The notes: generated by a model from the letters alone, not told the origin. A stretch of 43,683 bases of DNA from an uncultured Lachnospiraceae bacterium (GCA_944381535.1 CALWLN010000202.1:1-43683), one strand, 5' to 3'. Numbered from the stretch's first letter, positions 25,847 to 34,986 are shown. Numbers and translations: made by a program.

Positions 25847-27772
25847 TTATGGTAAGGTCTTCGAAATTTCATCCAGCTCCTTAAGCCAGATATCCGCGCA
25901 GGCATCGCTGGGCATACGAAGATCCCCCCTGGGAGAGAGGGCCACGGATCCCACCTTGGGGCCGTCCGGGAGGCAGGAGCGCTTAAACTGCTGACTGAAA
26001 AACCGCCGGTAAAAGGTCTTCATCCATTTTAGTATGGTTTCCCTGTCGTAGGTATCCTCAAAGGCGATGCCCGCAAGCCGGAAAATCTTGGAGGGCGAAA
26101 AGCCGGACCGGACCACATGGTAGAGGAAGAAATCGTGCAGTTCATAGGGCCCCACAATGTCCTCGGTCTTCTGGGCAATCTCCCCGTCCTTGGGCGGAAG
26201 CAGCTCCGGGCTTACCGGGGTGTCCAGAACATCCAGCAGTACCTCCCGCAGTCCGGGCTCCTTGACGGTATCCGCATAGTAACGCACCAGATGGCGCACC
26301 AGGGTCTTGGGCACCGAGGCGTTGACCCCGTACATGGACATGTGGTCACCGTTGTAGGTGGCCCAACCCAGGGCCAGCTCCGACATATCTCCGGTTCCGA
26401 TGACCAGGCCGCCCTGCTGATTGGCAATGTCCATCAATATCTGGGTGCGCTCTCTTGCCTGGCTGTTCTCGTAGGTCACATCATGATTTTGCTCATCCTG
26501 GCCAATGTCCTTAAAATGCTGCCGCACCGCCTCCCGAATGTTGATTTCCTGGAAGGTGGCGCCAATGCTCTTTATCATCTTTACCGCATTGTCATAGGTC
26601 CGGTCGGTGGTGCCAAAACCAGGCATGGTGACACCGTAGATGCCCTTCCGGTCAAGGCCCAGCAGGTCGAAAGCACGCACCGTCACCAGCAGCGCCAGGG
26701 TGGAGTCCAGTCCTCCGGAAATCCCCACCACCGCGCGCTTGCAGCCCGTGTGCGAAAGACGCTTTTTCAATCCCATGGCCTGGATGGAGAGAATCTCCTC
26801 ACAGCGCTTCTGCCGCTGGGCTTTGTCCTTCGGCACAAAGGGAGCCGGATCCACAAAGCGGGTCAGTGTGGTCTCCGCAGGCGTCAATGAAAAATCAACG
26901 CAGGTATAGCCGTTCCCGTCGGTGAGGAAGGTTCCCATCCGCCGGCGGTCGCTGTTCAGCTTCAGAATGTCCACCTCGCCGTAAATAATCCCGTTTACAA
27001 ACCGCGGCGCCTCCGCCAGGGTCTGCCCGTTCTCCGCGATGAGATTGTGGCCGGAATAGACCACATCCTGGGTGGATTCCCCCTCTCCGGCGCTGGCGTA
27101 CACATAGCCGCAGATAAGCCGCGCGGACTGGCTCTCCACCAGGGATTTCCGGTAAATATCCTTGCCGGTGTTCTCATCGCTGGCGGAAAGGTTCACAATT
27201 AGATTCGCCCCCGCCAGAGCATGGTCGATGCTTGGGGGCTTTGGTGTCCACAAATCCTCACAGATTTCCGCGGCGATCTGAAGCTTCGGCATGGCTTCCG
27301 CGCCGAAAAGCAACCGGGTCCCCATGGGGACAGTCTGATTCTCCGCAAGCCGGACTAAAACCGGTTCGGCCATCCCCGGTACGAAATGCCGGGCCTCGTA
27401 AAATTCGTTGTAGTTGGGGATGCAGGTCTTGGGCACGAATCCCAGCACCCGCCCGTCGCTTAAGGCCGCCGCCACATTATATAATTTTCCGTTGTGATTC
27501 AAGGGCAGTCCCAAAAACACAATGCCGCTTTTTCCCGCCGTGTGGTCCGCAATGTATAAAAGCTGTTCCCTTGCTTTTTCAATCAACAGGTCCTGCCAGA
27601 ACAAATCCCCGCAGGTGTAGCCGGTAATACAAAGTTCCGGGAACACGATAACCGCAGCCCCCCCGGCCATGGCCTCGTCTATTTTTTCACAGATTTGATT
27701 ACTGTTATATACCGGGTCCGCAACCCGTACCCTGGGCGTTACCGCCGCTACTTTGATATATCCGTGTCTCAA
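25847..27772 (-). CDS. nadE: Glutamine-dependent NAD+ synthetase
   Basis: 641 aa, two enzymes in one chain. The N-terminal nitrilase-type glutaminase has the Glu-Lys-Cys triad in VIVFPELCITGYTCGD, FVPKTCIPNYNEFYEARHF and AAEICEDLW. The C-terminal ATP-dependent synthetase has VVGISGGLDSTLALL (P-loop) and GTGDMSELALGWATYNGDHM. It amidates deamido-NAD with glutamine nitrogen. The start is TTG at 27772 with AAAGGAGAC eight bases upstream. hslO ends 17 bases upstream in the same direction, so nadE is the last gene of the methyltransferase-hslO-nadE unit. Confidence 0.96.
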   Translation of the reverse strand: MRHGYIKVAAVTPRVRVADPVYNSNQICEKIDEAMAGGAAVIVFPELCITGYTCGDLFWQDLLIEKAREQLLYIADHTAGKSGIVFLGLPLNHNGKLYNVAAALSDGRVLGFVPKTCIPNYNEFYEARHFVPGMAEPVLVRLAENQTVPMGTRLLFGAEAMPKLQIAAEICEDLWTPKPPSIDHALAGANLIVNLSASDENTGKDIYRKSLVESQSARLICGYVYASAGEGESTQDVVYSGHNLIAENGQTLAEAPRFVNGIIYGEVDILKLNSDRRRMGTFLTDGNGYTCVDFSLTPAETTLTRFVDPAPFVPKDKAQRQKRCEEILSIQAMGLKKRLSHTGCKRAVVGISGGLDSTLALLVTVRAFDLLGLDRKGIYGVTMPGFGTTDRTYDNAVKMIKSIGATFQEINIREAVRQHFKDIGQDEQNHDVTYENSQARERTQILMDIANQQGGLVIGTGDMSELALGWATYNGDHMSMYGVNASVPKTLVRHLVRYYADTVKEPGLREVLLDVLDTPVSPELLPPKDGEIAQKTEDIVGPYELHDFFLYHVVRSGFSPSKIFRLAGIAFEDTYDRETILKWMKTFYRRFFSQQFKRSCLPDGPKVGSVALSPRGDLRMPSDACADIWLKELDEISKTLP

Positions 27773-27789
27773 CGCTAAGTCTCCTTTTT

Positions 27790-28680
27790 CTAGATCCCGC
27801 TGTGGGCTCCATTTTCCAGTAATGCCTTTAATTCCTCCGGCGTAAATTCGTAGGCGGTATTGCAGAAATGGCAGTTCACCTCAATGGGCTCGCCCTCGTC
27901 TATCATTTCCCGCAAATCCTTTTTCCCAATGCTGATAAGGGCTTTTGACACCCGCTCCCTGGAGCAGTTGCAGTAAAACCGGGCGGGCATTTTGTCCGTA
28001 ATCTCCAGCCCAAATTCGCCCAGCATATATTCCAGAAGCTTCTCGGGAGTATACCCCTGCTCCAGAAGGTCCGTAACAGAGGTCACGGTGGCAACCTTTT
28101 CCTCCAGGCGGGCAATGACCTGTTCGCAGGTATTGGGCATAAGCTGAATGATAAAGCCTCCGGCCTGCTTCACCGTGTTATTTTTTTCCATGAGAACCCC
28201 CAGGCCCACCGCGGAGGGCACCTGCTCGGAAGTAGCAAAATAGTAGGTCAGATCCTCGGCAATCTCGCCGGTCTGCAGGGCCACCTGGCCCACATAGGGT
28301 TCTTTTAAGCCCATATCCTTGATGACATTTAAAATGCCGCCGCCCACAGCCCCCGCCACGTCCAGCTTTCCTCTGTGGTTGGCCGGCAGGATCACATCCG
28401 GCACCTCCGGATAGCCCTTGACATTGCCCTTGGAGTCCGCAGTGACCGTAAGTCCCTTCAGGGGGCCGTCTCCCTTGACCTGAAGGGTTAAGAGGTCCTT
28501 ATCCCCCTTCATCATCACGCCCATCATGGCGCCGCCGGATAAAAGGCGGCCCAGGGCCGCAGTAACCACCGGACTTGAATTATGCCGGGTTCTGGCTTCC
28601 TCCACCAGTTCCCGGGAGGTGATGGCAAAGGCCCGAATCTGGCCTTCCGCCGCTGTTGCTCTTACAATATAGTCTGTCAT
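27790..28680 (-). CDS. hslO: Redox-regulated chaperone Hsp33
   Basis: 296 aa cytosolic holdase switched on by oxidative unfolding. The N-terminus MTDYIVRATAAEGQIRAFAI and the GPLKGLTVTADSKGNVKGY block are typical. The C-terminal zinc switch is intact: FYCNCSRERV (CxC) and then VNCHFCNTAYEF (CxxC). It sits three bases after the methyltransferase gene and before nadE. Confidence 0.96.
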   Translation of the reverse strand: MTDYIVRATAAEGQIRAFAITSRELVEEARTRHNSSPVVTAALGRLLSGGAMMGVMMKGDKDLLTLQVKGDGPLKGLTVTADSKGNVKGYPEVPDVILPANHRGKLDVAGAVGGGILNVIKDMGLKEPYVGQVALQTGEIAEDLTYYFATSEQVPSAVGLGVLMEKNNTVKQAGGFIIQLMPNTCEQVIARLEEKVATVTSVTDLLEQGYTPEKLLEYMLGEFGLEITDKMPARFYCNCSRERVSKALISIGKKDLREMIDEGEPIEVNCHFCNTAYEFTPEELKALLENGAHSGI

Positions 28681-28683
28681 GTT

Positions 28684-29436
28684 TCATTCACTCCTCTTCC
28701 CATGCTCCCGGGCGATTATATAGATACGCTCGCTGTCCGGCCGGGGCGGCTCTCTGGTGAAAGCGTCATAGGCCGCGACAAATTCCATGCCTGCCTCCCA
28801 GATAAGTCCTATGACGGTTTCCAGCTCATACCCTCGCTGGGCGTGGGTCTCCTCAAATTTTCGATACAATCCGGAGGGCTCCCGGACGAAGAGGGTCAAA
28901 TCGTACTCGTTGATTCCGGTCTCCTCATCATAATAATTTTCCCAGATGAAACTGCCCTCTTCCCGGTTCTCACAGATGGCGCTCTCCCCCAGCAGTTCCC
29001 GGTATTTATATAAAGTGTTCAAATCAAAAATAAATACTCCGCCCGGGTCAAGATAATTGTTGACCAACCGAAACACCTGAAGGAGTTCTCCCTCTTCCAA
29101 AATATAATTGATGGAATCACAGATACTGATCACCGCCGCCACCGTACCGTAGAGTTCAAACTCCCGCATGTCCTGGCACAGATAGAGAATCGTTTCGTGC
29201 TCCTGCTCCAGGGCCTGCTGCAGCATTTCTTCGGAATTGTCCACGCCTATCATGTCGTAGCCGGCCTCAGACAGCAGACGGGTGATTTTACCCGTACCGC
29301 AGCCCAGGTCCAGGACGAGGCCGTCACGGATATTGTGTTCTTTTAATAGGGAAATAATGTATCGGCTCCACTGCTCATAGGGGACATTGTCCATGAACAG
29401 ATCGTAAACTTGCGCAAAACCGGTGTATGCTTCCAT
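28684..29436 (-). CDS. Class I SAM-dependent methyltransferase
   Basis: About 250 aa with a Rossmann methyltransferase core. Motif I is LVLDLGCGTGKITRLLSEAG near residue 40, followed by DMIGVDNSEEMLQQA (acidic end of strand 2) and VAAVISICDSINYIL (motif IV region). The early MEAYTGFAQVYDLFMDNVPY is typical of a widespread Firmicute family of unknown substrate. I start at the ATG at 29436, six bases after AGGAGG; an in-frame ATG at 29466 lacks a ribosome site. Transcribed with hslO. Confidence 0.9.
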   Translation of the reverse strand: MEAYTGFAQVYDLFMDNVPYEQWSRYIISLLKEHNIRDGLVLDLGCGTGKITRLLSEAGYDMIGVDNSEEMLQQALEQEHETILYLCQDMREFELYGTVAAVISICDSINYILEEGELLQVFRLVNNYLDPGGVFIFDLNTLYKYRELLGESAICENREEGSFIWENYYDEETGINEYDLTLFVREPSGLYRKFEETHAQRGYELETVIGLIWEAGMEFVAAYDAFTREPPRPDSERIYIIAREHGKRSE

Positions 29437-29708
29437 GGATACCTCCTGTTCGGTGAACAGCGTCATAATCTGTTCAGTAATAATATTTCTTAAAATTGTG
29501 CTATCACGACAATCCCATGTGTTTCCAGTTTACCACAGGCTGTTTTTGATGGCAAGGTGAAGTGTCCACAATTTTAGAAAACGGTTTGATGAAAATTGAA
29601 AATCAATGGAATCTATAAAGAGAACAGATAAAAATAGCATTTGAATATCTGCAAGCAAAACCTGCTTACAAACATTGATAGAAATGTCAAAAAGCGGAGG
29701 GTTAATGG

Positions 29709-29728
29709 GGGGTGACACCGTCACCCCT
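29709..29728 (-). terminator. Hairpin, probable former terminator of the LCP gene
   Basis: GGGGTGAC (29709-29716) pairs with GTCACCCC (29721-29728) around ACC. The right arm lies inside the left copy of the 16-base repeat. If the ATPase/RloB insert were removed, the LCP stop codon would fall in this stem, a usual place for a terminator. No strong T run follows; CTTTTT appears about 20 bases on. Confidence 0.5.
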
Positions 29729-29736
29729 CCACATCA
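29721..29736. repeat. Left copy of 16-base direct repeat flanking the ATPase/RloB pair
   Basis: TCACCCCTCCACATCA, identical to 31578-31593. This copy includes the stop codon of the RloB-like gene (29734-29736). Confidence 0.85.
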
Positions 29737-30255
29737 TTCTTTTAGTAAATCATATAATGCATATTCATTTCTTTTAATATTGGACACCCTTCGATATTCT
29801 TTAATTGCTGCAATAAGGCAGTCAATGTCATGAAAATATTCTTTTACAAAACTGACACTTTTCACATTTGACATTTTTAAATCTGTTTTGCAAAAATCGC
29901 TTGGCTTCTTTCCAGATTTCTTGTACTCGTTGTACTTTCCCTCATTGAAAATTACCAACATCTCGATTTCCGGAGCCGTAATTACATTAACGACATCAAT
30001 TTTATGTTTGTATGCCTTACTCAGTTTAAAATTTTCTCTTCTGGAATCCAGAATCCGTAATACTGTAATTTTCTCTTTAAAACCCTTTCTCAAATATCTG
30101 GTTTCAAATGATTTTGCATCACGACAGCAAATAATTTCTCCTTCTAACAGCGCCTCTCTGCTAAAAATCAAGCGTTCCGCATCCAACAACAGATTAATTA
30201 TTGCCTGTTCTGCACCGCCTTCGCAGATACAAGCTATATATCCTTCCAGTTCCAT
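29734..30255 (-). CDS. RloB/TOPRIM-like putative defence nuclease
   Basis: 173 aa. CICEGGAEQAIINLL at residues 9-23 resembles the EGxxE first motif of TOPRIM/RloB proteins. Near residue 70 comes LRILDSRRE, and then TAPEIEMLVIF and KYNEYKKSGKKPSDFCK, like the conserved middle of RloB-type partners of ABC-like ATPases. The DxD of classic TOPRIM is not clear, so the family call is tentative. The gene follows the ATPase by two bases. Both are markedly more AT-rich than the neighbours, which points to recent transfer. Expected role: effector of a two-gene anti-phage system (as in AbiL or PARIS, by analogy). Confidence 0.55.
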   Translation of the reverse strand: MELEGYIACICEGGAEQAIINLLLDAERLIFSREALLEGEIICCRDAKSFETRYLRKGFKEKITVLRILDSRRENFKLSKAYKHKIDVVNVITAPEIEMLVIFNEGKYNEYKKSGKKPSDFCKTDLKMSNVKSVSFVKEYFHDIDCLIAAIKEYRRVSNIKRNEYALYDLLKE

Positions 30256-30257
30256 AA

Positions 30258-31409
30258 TTAAGCCCCCCTGCTTCGTGCCAGGAGTACCTTTTTCAAATCC
30301 ATATAGGATTCATACATCGGAACCGTTCCTTCTAAAAATCCACTCTGATATGCTTCACTTTTTTTAATATCATTCCTGTTGAGTATTTTGCTCAAATTCT
30401 GTACGGTGATTCCATTTCGATTTCTGGTAATAAAAATATTATCGTTTCTTTCAAATTCATCCAACAGTTCCGCATAATGTGTGGAGAAAACCAATACTGC
30501 CCCTTTGGAGTTCACCCTGGAATCCCGGTAGAAACGAATTAATATGGAAACTATCTCCTTATTGAAATGGTTTTCCAATTCATCCACTAAAAGATATCCA
30601 CCTTTTTCAAAAGTACGCATTGCATAGACGAACGTATTAATTCCTTTGATTGTACCGGAAGAAAGGTATCTATTCAGTTCTGTTGGATGATTCAAAACAA
30701 TTTCTTCTTTATCTCTAAACTTCAATCGAATATCTGCATCCTTCTTCATTTCTTTTATTCTCAGATATTCAATACTTGGATCAAAAAACGCAATCAGCTC
30801 TGGAGGAAATGTCTCTAAAACACTCAAAAGATTGGTATTCGTGTATTGTAGCATATCCGCCACATAAAGACTGCTTCTATTCTGCTTATTAAATGCCACC
30901 ATAATACTTACATCATCTAATAGAAAGGCTTCCGTTCCATCTCTGACTATAGATGCCTTTATAGATGCAAAATCATAAAGTCGCTTTTTACTCTTTACCT
31001 TTGAAACATCTTTTGTTTTTAGTTCCTCTTCACAAATATAGTATCTATCTGCTTTCTTTCCAACATTCGTTTTGAGATAATGAACCTGTTCTGTATCGGT
31101 ATAAAAATAAATTTCAAATACAACTTCTTCCCCTTCTGCTATTCCATCCAGAATTTCATTGCATGCAATGGTGTTAATAGGCTCATTGTTCAGCATGCGT
31201 ATGACAAAAGATAATACTTTTAACAATGTAGTTTTACCAGAAGCATTAATACCAACAATGGAAAGTACATTGTTCTGATAGATATTGCCAAAAATGCAAT
31301 ACATATTCTCTGCATTTTCTTCACTGACTCTCTGCATTGCCGCAAAATCAATTTCTAATGTCTCACGAAATAAAGCTAAACCATTCACAGTTATTTTAAG
31401 CAACTTCAT
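30258..31409 (-). CDS. AAA/ABC-like ATPase of the putative defence pair
   Basis: About 383 aa OLD/AAA_15-type ATPase. It begins MKLLKITVNGLALFRETLEI, the usual start of this class. Walker A is VGINASGKTTLLKVL near residue 55. The signature-like LSSGTIKGINTF, Walker B GGYLLVDELENHF and the switch His in FSTHYAELLDEF follow in order. The middle is a variable helical insertion. Start at 31409 chosen from the family N-terminus; an ATG at 31421 directly abuts GAGG and is less likely. With its partner it forms a compact pair of 1.7 kb with no regulator or integrase. It is not RecF, since that family lacks such a partner. Confidence 0.8.
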   Translation of the reverse strand: MKLLKITVNGLALFRETLEIDFAAMQRVSEENAENMYCIFGNIYQNNVLSIVGINASGKTTLLKVLSFVIRMLNNEPINTIACNEILDGIAEGEEVVFEIYFYTDTEQVHYLKTNVGKKADRYYICEEELKTKDVSKVKSKKRLYDFASIKASIVRDGTEAFLLDDVSIMVAFNKQNRSSLYVADMLQYTNTNLLSVLETFPPELIAFFDPSIEYLRIKEMKKDADIRLKFRDKEEIVLNHPTELNRYLSSGTIKGINTFVYAMRTFEKGGYLLVDELENHFNKEIVSILIRFYRDSRVNSKGAVLVFSTHYAELLDEFERNDNIFITRNRNGITVQNLSKILNRNDIKKSEAYQSGFLEGTVPMYESYMDLKKVLLARSRGA

Positions 31410-31544
31410 TTCATTCACCATCCTCGCATTATTTGTTATTATATTATTGATTTTACCTTTTTATATTCAAAAAGTCAATTTCAAAAACGCAATTACCGTT
31501 TTTATTTTTCATCTCTTCTTTTAAGCATATCCATTTTTTTAATA

Positions 31545-31571
31545 ACCATGCACCTGCCGAACAGTAAAACG
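31545..31571. repeat. Short remnant of the 6.2-6.6 kb palindromic element
   Basis: ACCATGCACCTGCC (31545-31558) is identical to 6232-6245, the left flank of the large palindrome. It is followed directly by GAACAGTAAAACG, close to the reverse complement of CGTTACTGTTC at 6258-6268. This looks like both ends of that element joined after loss of the middle. It lies just inside the right border of the ATPase/RloB insert. Confidence 0.5.
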
Positions 31572-31577
31572 CACACA

Positions 31578-31593
31578 TCACCCCTCCACATCA
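31578..31593. repeat. Right copy of 16-base direct repeat
   Basis: Same 16 bases as 29721-29736. Here the repeat encodes the last four residues and stop of the LCP protein (DVEG, TGA). Confidence 0.85.
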
Positions 31594-33074
31594 ATGACTT
31601 CCCCCGCCAATATCCCTTGGAGCAGATCGCTGGCCTTCGCCACGTCCTCCTCATAGGGAATCATCACATAATTGGGTTTGCTCAAAGAGAACATACTCTT
31701 ATTCGCGTCCGAACCACTGACGCTGAAACTCTGCACATCCCAGCTTCCCCCATTGGTCAGCTGAAACCTGACCAGCTGGGTGATCTCGTCCGTGGTCATA
31801 TTGGTGGCAAAGGTTCCCTCCACCTCCTGCATGATCTCCGCGTAATTGGTAAGAAGGGTTGTAGAGGTCAGCTTGTCAATCACGCCCTCTATGACGCGCA
31901 TCTGGTTTTTCCCCCGCTGGCGGTCTCCCGAGGCGAAGGCGTGGCGCTCCCGGGCAAAATCCAGCGCCTGGGAACCGTTCAAATAGTTTGCTCCCTTGAC
32001 ATAATGGGTGGAGCCCACGGTAAAATCATAATCCGATTGGACGGTAACCCCGCCCAGAGCGTCGATCAGTCCTTCAAATCCGGTAAAATTCACCTTGAAA
32101 TAATAATCAATGTCCACGCCATAGAGCATTTCCAGGGTTCCCATGGACACATCAATCCCATAGATTCCCGCATGGGTCAGCTTGTCCTTCTGGCCGTTTG
32201 AAATGGGCAGCTCCACGTAGTAGTCTCTCGGAGTGGAAACCATCAGGATCTGCCTTGTCTGGGGATTGACGGCCACCAGAATGTTCACGTCCGAACGGCT
32301 TGTGGTGGTTACAGCGCCCCAGGTATCCAACCCGCTGACATAAACCAGAAACGGATCGCCCGGTTCCACAGGCTCCGCCGGTTCTTCCTCCGTCGGCTCC
32401 TCGGTCGTCTGGTCCTCCTGGGGAACCTCCACATAGGTGACGATCTCATAGGAAGCGATCTGCTTGATTCTGGCATCCAGATTCTCGTAGCCCTCCACTT
32501 CCTTTAATGGCTCTAAGTACCCTTCATTTAAGAGGATCACATCGCAATCCTGAAACAGCAGTCCATTTATCAGCAGAATCACATCGGAATATTCCTGGGG
32601 CTCTATGGTCTCTCCCAGGTCCTGCTCCGCCATCCCAAGGGCCTGGTCCGTGCGTTCCCGTTCCAGCTCGCCGATAATGCCGAAGGTCATCCCTGCGCAC
32701 TGCTCCACACTGGTAATGTCCTCCTCCGCCCGGACATAAACCCCCATCACCGTTCTCTGTTCGGCCTGATTGGCCACTACCCCAAGGGCAGAAATGCTGT
32801 GATACAGATAATAATTGGCAACAGACGTCAAGATAACACTCAAAAGCGCCAGAAAGGCTCCGACGGCATACCAGAATTTTCTTTTTTTCTTTGGGAACAG
32901 CAGCAATGCCGACCCGGCTGTCAGCAGGAGCAGCACTCCATAGATTCCTGCCAGGTAGAGTCCCGGCAGTACCGACAGCTTACTTAAAAAGACTGTCAGC
33001 AGGACGATTCCCGCAATGTTGATCAGTTCTAAAATGCTTCCCAATATAACGCATACTTTTTTTCCTGTTTTCAT
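31578..33074 (-). CDS. LytR-CpsA-Psr family glycopolymer ligase
   Basis: 498 aa membrane enzyme that transfers lipid-linked wall polymers to peptidoglycan. Three or more N-terminal membrane helices lie in residues about 8-95 (VILGSILELINIAGIVLLTV, LAGIYGVLLLLTAGSALLLF, FLALLSVILTSVANYYLYH). Residues about 105-215 resemble a periplasmic binding-protein-like insert (AGMTFGIIGELERERTDQAL, DVILLINGLLFQDCDVILLN). A Glu/Pro-rich spacer follows. The LCP core has RSDVNILVAVNPQTRQILMV, STPRDYYVELP, and QRGKNQMRVIEGVIDKLTS, with the conserved Arg and Asp residues. Neighbours glmS, wecB and capF supply the polymer precursors. The 3' end is the site of the 16-base repeat. Confidence 0.92.
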   Translation of the reverse strand: MKTGKKVCVILGSILELINIAGIVLLTVFLSKLSVLPGLYLAGIYGVLLLLTAGSALLLFPKKKRKFWYAVGAFLALLSVILTSVANYYLYHSISALGVVANQAEQRTVMGVYVRAEEDITSVEQCAGMTFGIIGELERERTDQALGMAEQDLGETIEPQEYSDVILLINGLLFQDCDVILLNEGYLEPLKEVEGYENLDARIKQIASYEIVTYVEVPQEDQTTEEPTEEEPAEPVEPGDPFLVYVSGLDTWGAVTTTSRSDVNILVAVNPQTRQILMVSTPRDYYVELPISNGQKDKLTHAGIYGIDVSMGTLEMLYGVDIDYYFKVNFTGFEGLIDALGGVTVQSDYDFTVGSTHYVKGANYLNGSQALDFARERHAFASGDRQRGKNQMRVIEGVIDKLTSTTLLTNYAEIMQEVEGTFATNMTTDEITQLVRFQLTNGGSWDVQSFSVSGSDANKSMFSLSKPNYVMIPYEEDVAKASDLLQGILAGEVIDVEG

Positions 33075-33147
33075 GCCCTTTTATCCCTTTCCTGCCTCTG
33101 CTGCCGCCTTGTAAACAATGGGGCCCGTTCCTCATTTCAGAAAAACA

Positions 33148-34986
33148 CTACTCTACCGTAACACTCTTGGCCAGATTTCTCGGCTTATCTACATCCAGCC
33201 CCCTGGCGACACTGATGTAATACCCCAGAAGCTGCAGCGGTACTACTGCCAGGGAAGTCGCGAAGAGCGGATCTGTTTTGGGAACATATACGGTAAAATC
33301 AGCGGTGTCTTCTATATTGTACTGGCCGTAAAAAGTCAGTCCCATAAGGTAGGCTCCCCGGCTCTTACACTCTACCATGTTAGAAATGGTTTTTTCGTAT
33401 AACTCCGGCTGTGTCAGAACACCTACCACCAGAATATTATCCTCAATCAGAGAAATTGTTCCATGCTTCAGTTCGCCGGCCGCATACGCCTCCGAATGGA
33501 TATAGCTGATTTCCTTCATTTTTAAGCTGCCTTCCATGCAGACCACATAATCAATGCCCCGGCCAATAAAGAAAACATCTTTTGCGTTGGCCTGTTTTGA
33601 GGCGAACCATTGGATACGTTCCTTGTCATCGAGAATTTTTGTAATCTTCCCCGGCAATGTCTGCATCTCACAAATAAGCTCTTTATATCTTTCTTCACTG
33701 ATCGTTTCCCGTATCTTTGCGAACTGAATTGCCAGGGCATAACCTGCAACCAGCTGGGTGCTGAAGGCTTTTGTGGTTGCCACAGAGATTTCCGGCCCGG
33801 CAAGGGTGTAAAAGACGGCATCTGCCTCCCTTGCAATGGAAGAGCCCACCACATTCACAATACCAATCGTCCGAATCCCTTTGTCCTTTGCTTCCCTAAG
33901 CGCCGCCAGACTATCCGCCGTTTCGCCCGACTGGCTGATTATGATCACCAGGCCATTTTTGTCCAACAGCGGTTTTCGATAGCGAAATTCCGAAGCCAGC
34001 TCCACACGCACAGGAATTTTAGCAAGGTCTTCCATCACATATTGAACCGCCATTCCCACATGGTACGCTGAGCCACAGGCTACGATGTAAATCTGACTTA
34101 TTTCCCGGATCGTATCGTCATCCAGACCAAGTTCGGACAGATCGATCTTATCCTCTTTCAAAAATGAGTGAATGGTATCTTCCACTACTTTGGGCTGTTC
34201 GTGGATTTCCTTTAACATAAAATGCTCATAGCCGGCTTTTTCCGCAGCCTCCGCATTCCAATCAATGGTTTTCGGATTTTTCCGGATTTCATCCCCGTCA
34301 AGATTATAAAAGGTAATTTCTCCCTTGCGTACACGGGCCATCTCCATATTTCCGATATAGTATACGTTTCTGGTGTATTTCAAAATCGCCGGCACATCCG
34401 ACGCAATATAGGATTCCCCGTTCTCCACTCCAAGGATCATCGGGCTGTCCTTTCTCGCGACATAGATTTCTTCCGGGTAATCTCGGAACATGACTGCGAG
34501 AGCATAAGAACCACGGATACGCACCATAGAGTGATTAATCGCGTCCACCGGCGTGCCTTCATACTTTTTATAATAATAGTCAATCAGCTTCACCGCCACT
34601 TCCGTGTCTGTGCCAGAATAAAAAGAATATCCTTTCCTTAACAGTTTGTCCTTTAACTCCTGATAATTTTCAATAATGCCATTATGTACCGCAATTACAT
34701 TCCCGTCATCGCTTCGATGGGGATGGGCATTCTTCTCGGACGGCTCCCCATGGGTGGCCCATCTGGTATGGCCAATGCCGCAGGTTCCTGAAATCGCTGT
34801 TCCATCATTCGTCTTCTCTTTCAGAATCATCAGACGCCCTTTTGCTTTCACGATTTCCGCAGGATTACTGCCATCACGAACTGCCACGCCGGCAGAATCA
34901 TAACCGCGGTATTCCAGTTTTGACAGACCATCCAGCAAAATAGGCGCTGCCTGTTCTACTCCATTAAATCCCATAATTCCACACAT
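33148..34986 (-). CDS. glmS: Glutamine--fructose-6-phosphate aminotransferase
   Basis: 612 aa, makes glucosamine-6-phosphate from fructose-6-phosphate and glutamine, first step of UDP-GlcNAc synthesis. The mature N-terminus is MCGIMGFNG with Cys2 as glutaminase nucleophile, which fixes the start at 34986; a longer frame to 35025 would mask it. GHTRWATHGEPSEKNAHPH and YRGYDSAGVAV belong to the glutaminase half. Two SIS domains follow (ACGSAYHVGMAVQY, IIISQSGETADSLAALREA), then the C-terminal KPRNLAKSVTVE. It overlaps the 3' end of the kinase gene by 23 bases. No glmS ribozyme is seen, as there is no free leader. Confidence 0.97.
   Translation of the reverse strand: MCGIMGFNGVEQAAPILLDGLSKLEYRGYDSAGVAVRDGSNPAEIVKAKGRLMILKEKTNDGTAISGTCGIGHTRWATHGEPSEKNAHPHRSDDGNVIAVHNGIIENYQELKDKLLRKGYSFYSGTDTEVAVKLIDYYYKKYEGTPVDAINHSMVRIRGSYALAVMFRDYPEEIYVARKDSPMILGVENGESYIASDVPAILKYTRNVYYIGNMEMARVRKGEITFYNLDGDEIRKNPKTIDWNAEAAEKAGYEHFMLKEIHEQPKVVEDTIHSFLKEDKIDLSELGLDDDTIREISQIYIVACGSAYHVGMAVQYVMEDLAKIPVRVELASEFRYRKPLLDKNGLVIIISQSGETADSLAALREAKDKGIRTIGIVNVVGSSIAREADAVFYTLAGPEISVATTKAFSTQLVAGYALAIQFAKIRETISEERYKELICEMQTLPGKITKILDDKERIQWFASKQANAKDVFFIGRGIDYVVCMEGSLKMKEISYIHSEAYAAGELKHGTISLIEDNILVVGVLTQPELYEKTISNMVECKSRGAYLMGLTFYGQYNIEDTADFTVYVPKTDPLFATSLAVVPLQLLGYYISVARGLDVDKPRNLAKSVTVE

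Noticed and set aside
29437-29708. Possible coding remnant between the methyltransferase and the RloB-like gene
   Set aside because: AT-rich, no frame with protein-like content and no motif.
33075-33147. glmS ribozyme or other riboswitch near glmS
   Set aside because: glmS overlaps the upstream gene, leaving no leader for a ribozyme, and nothing resembling one is seen after it.
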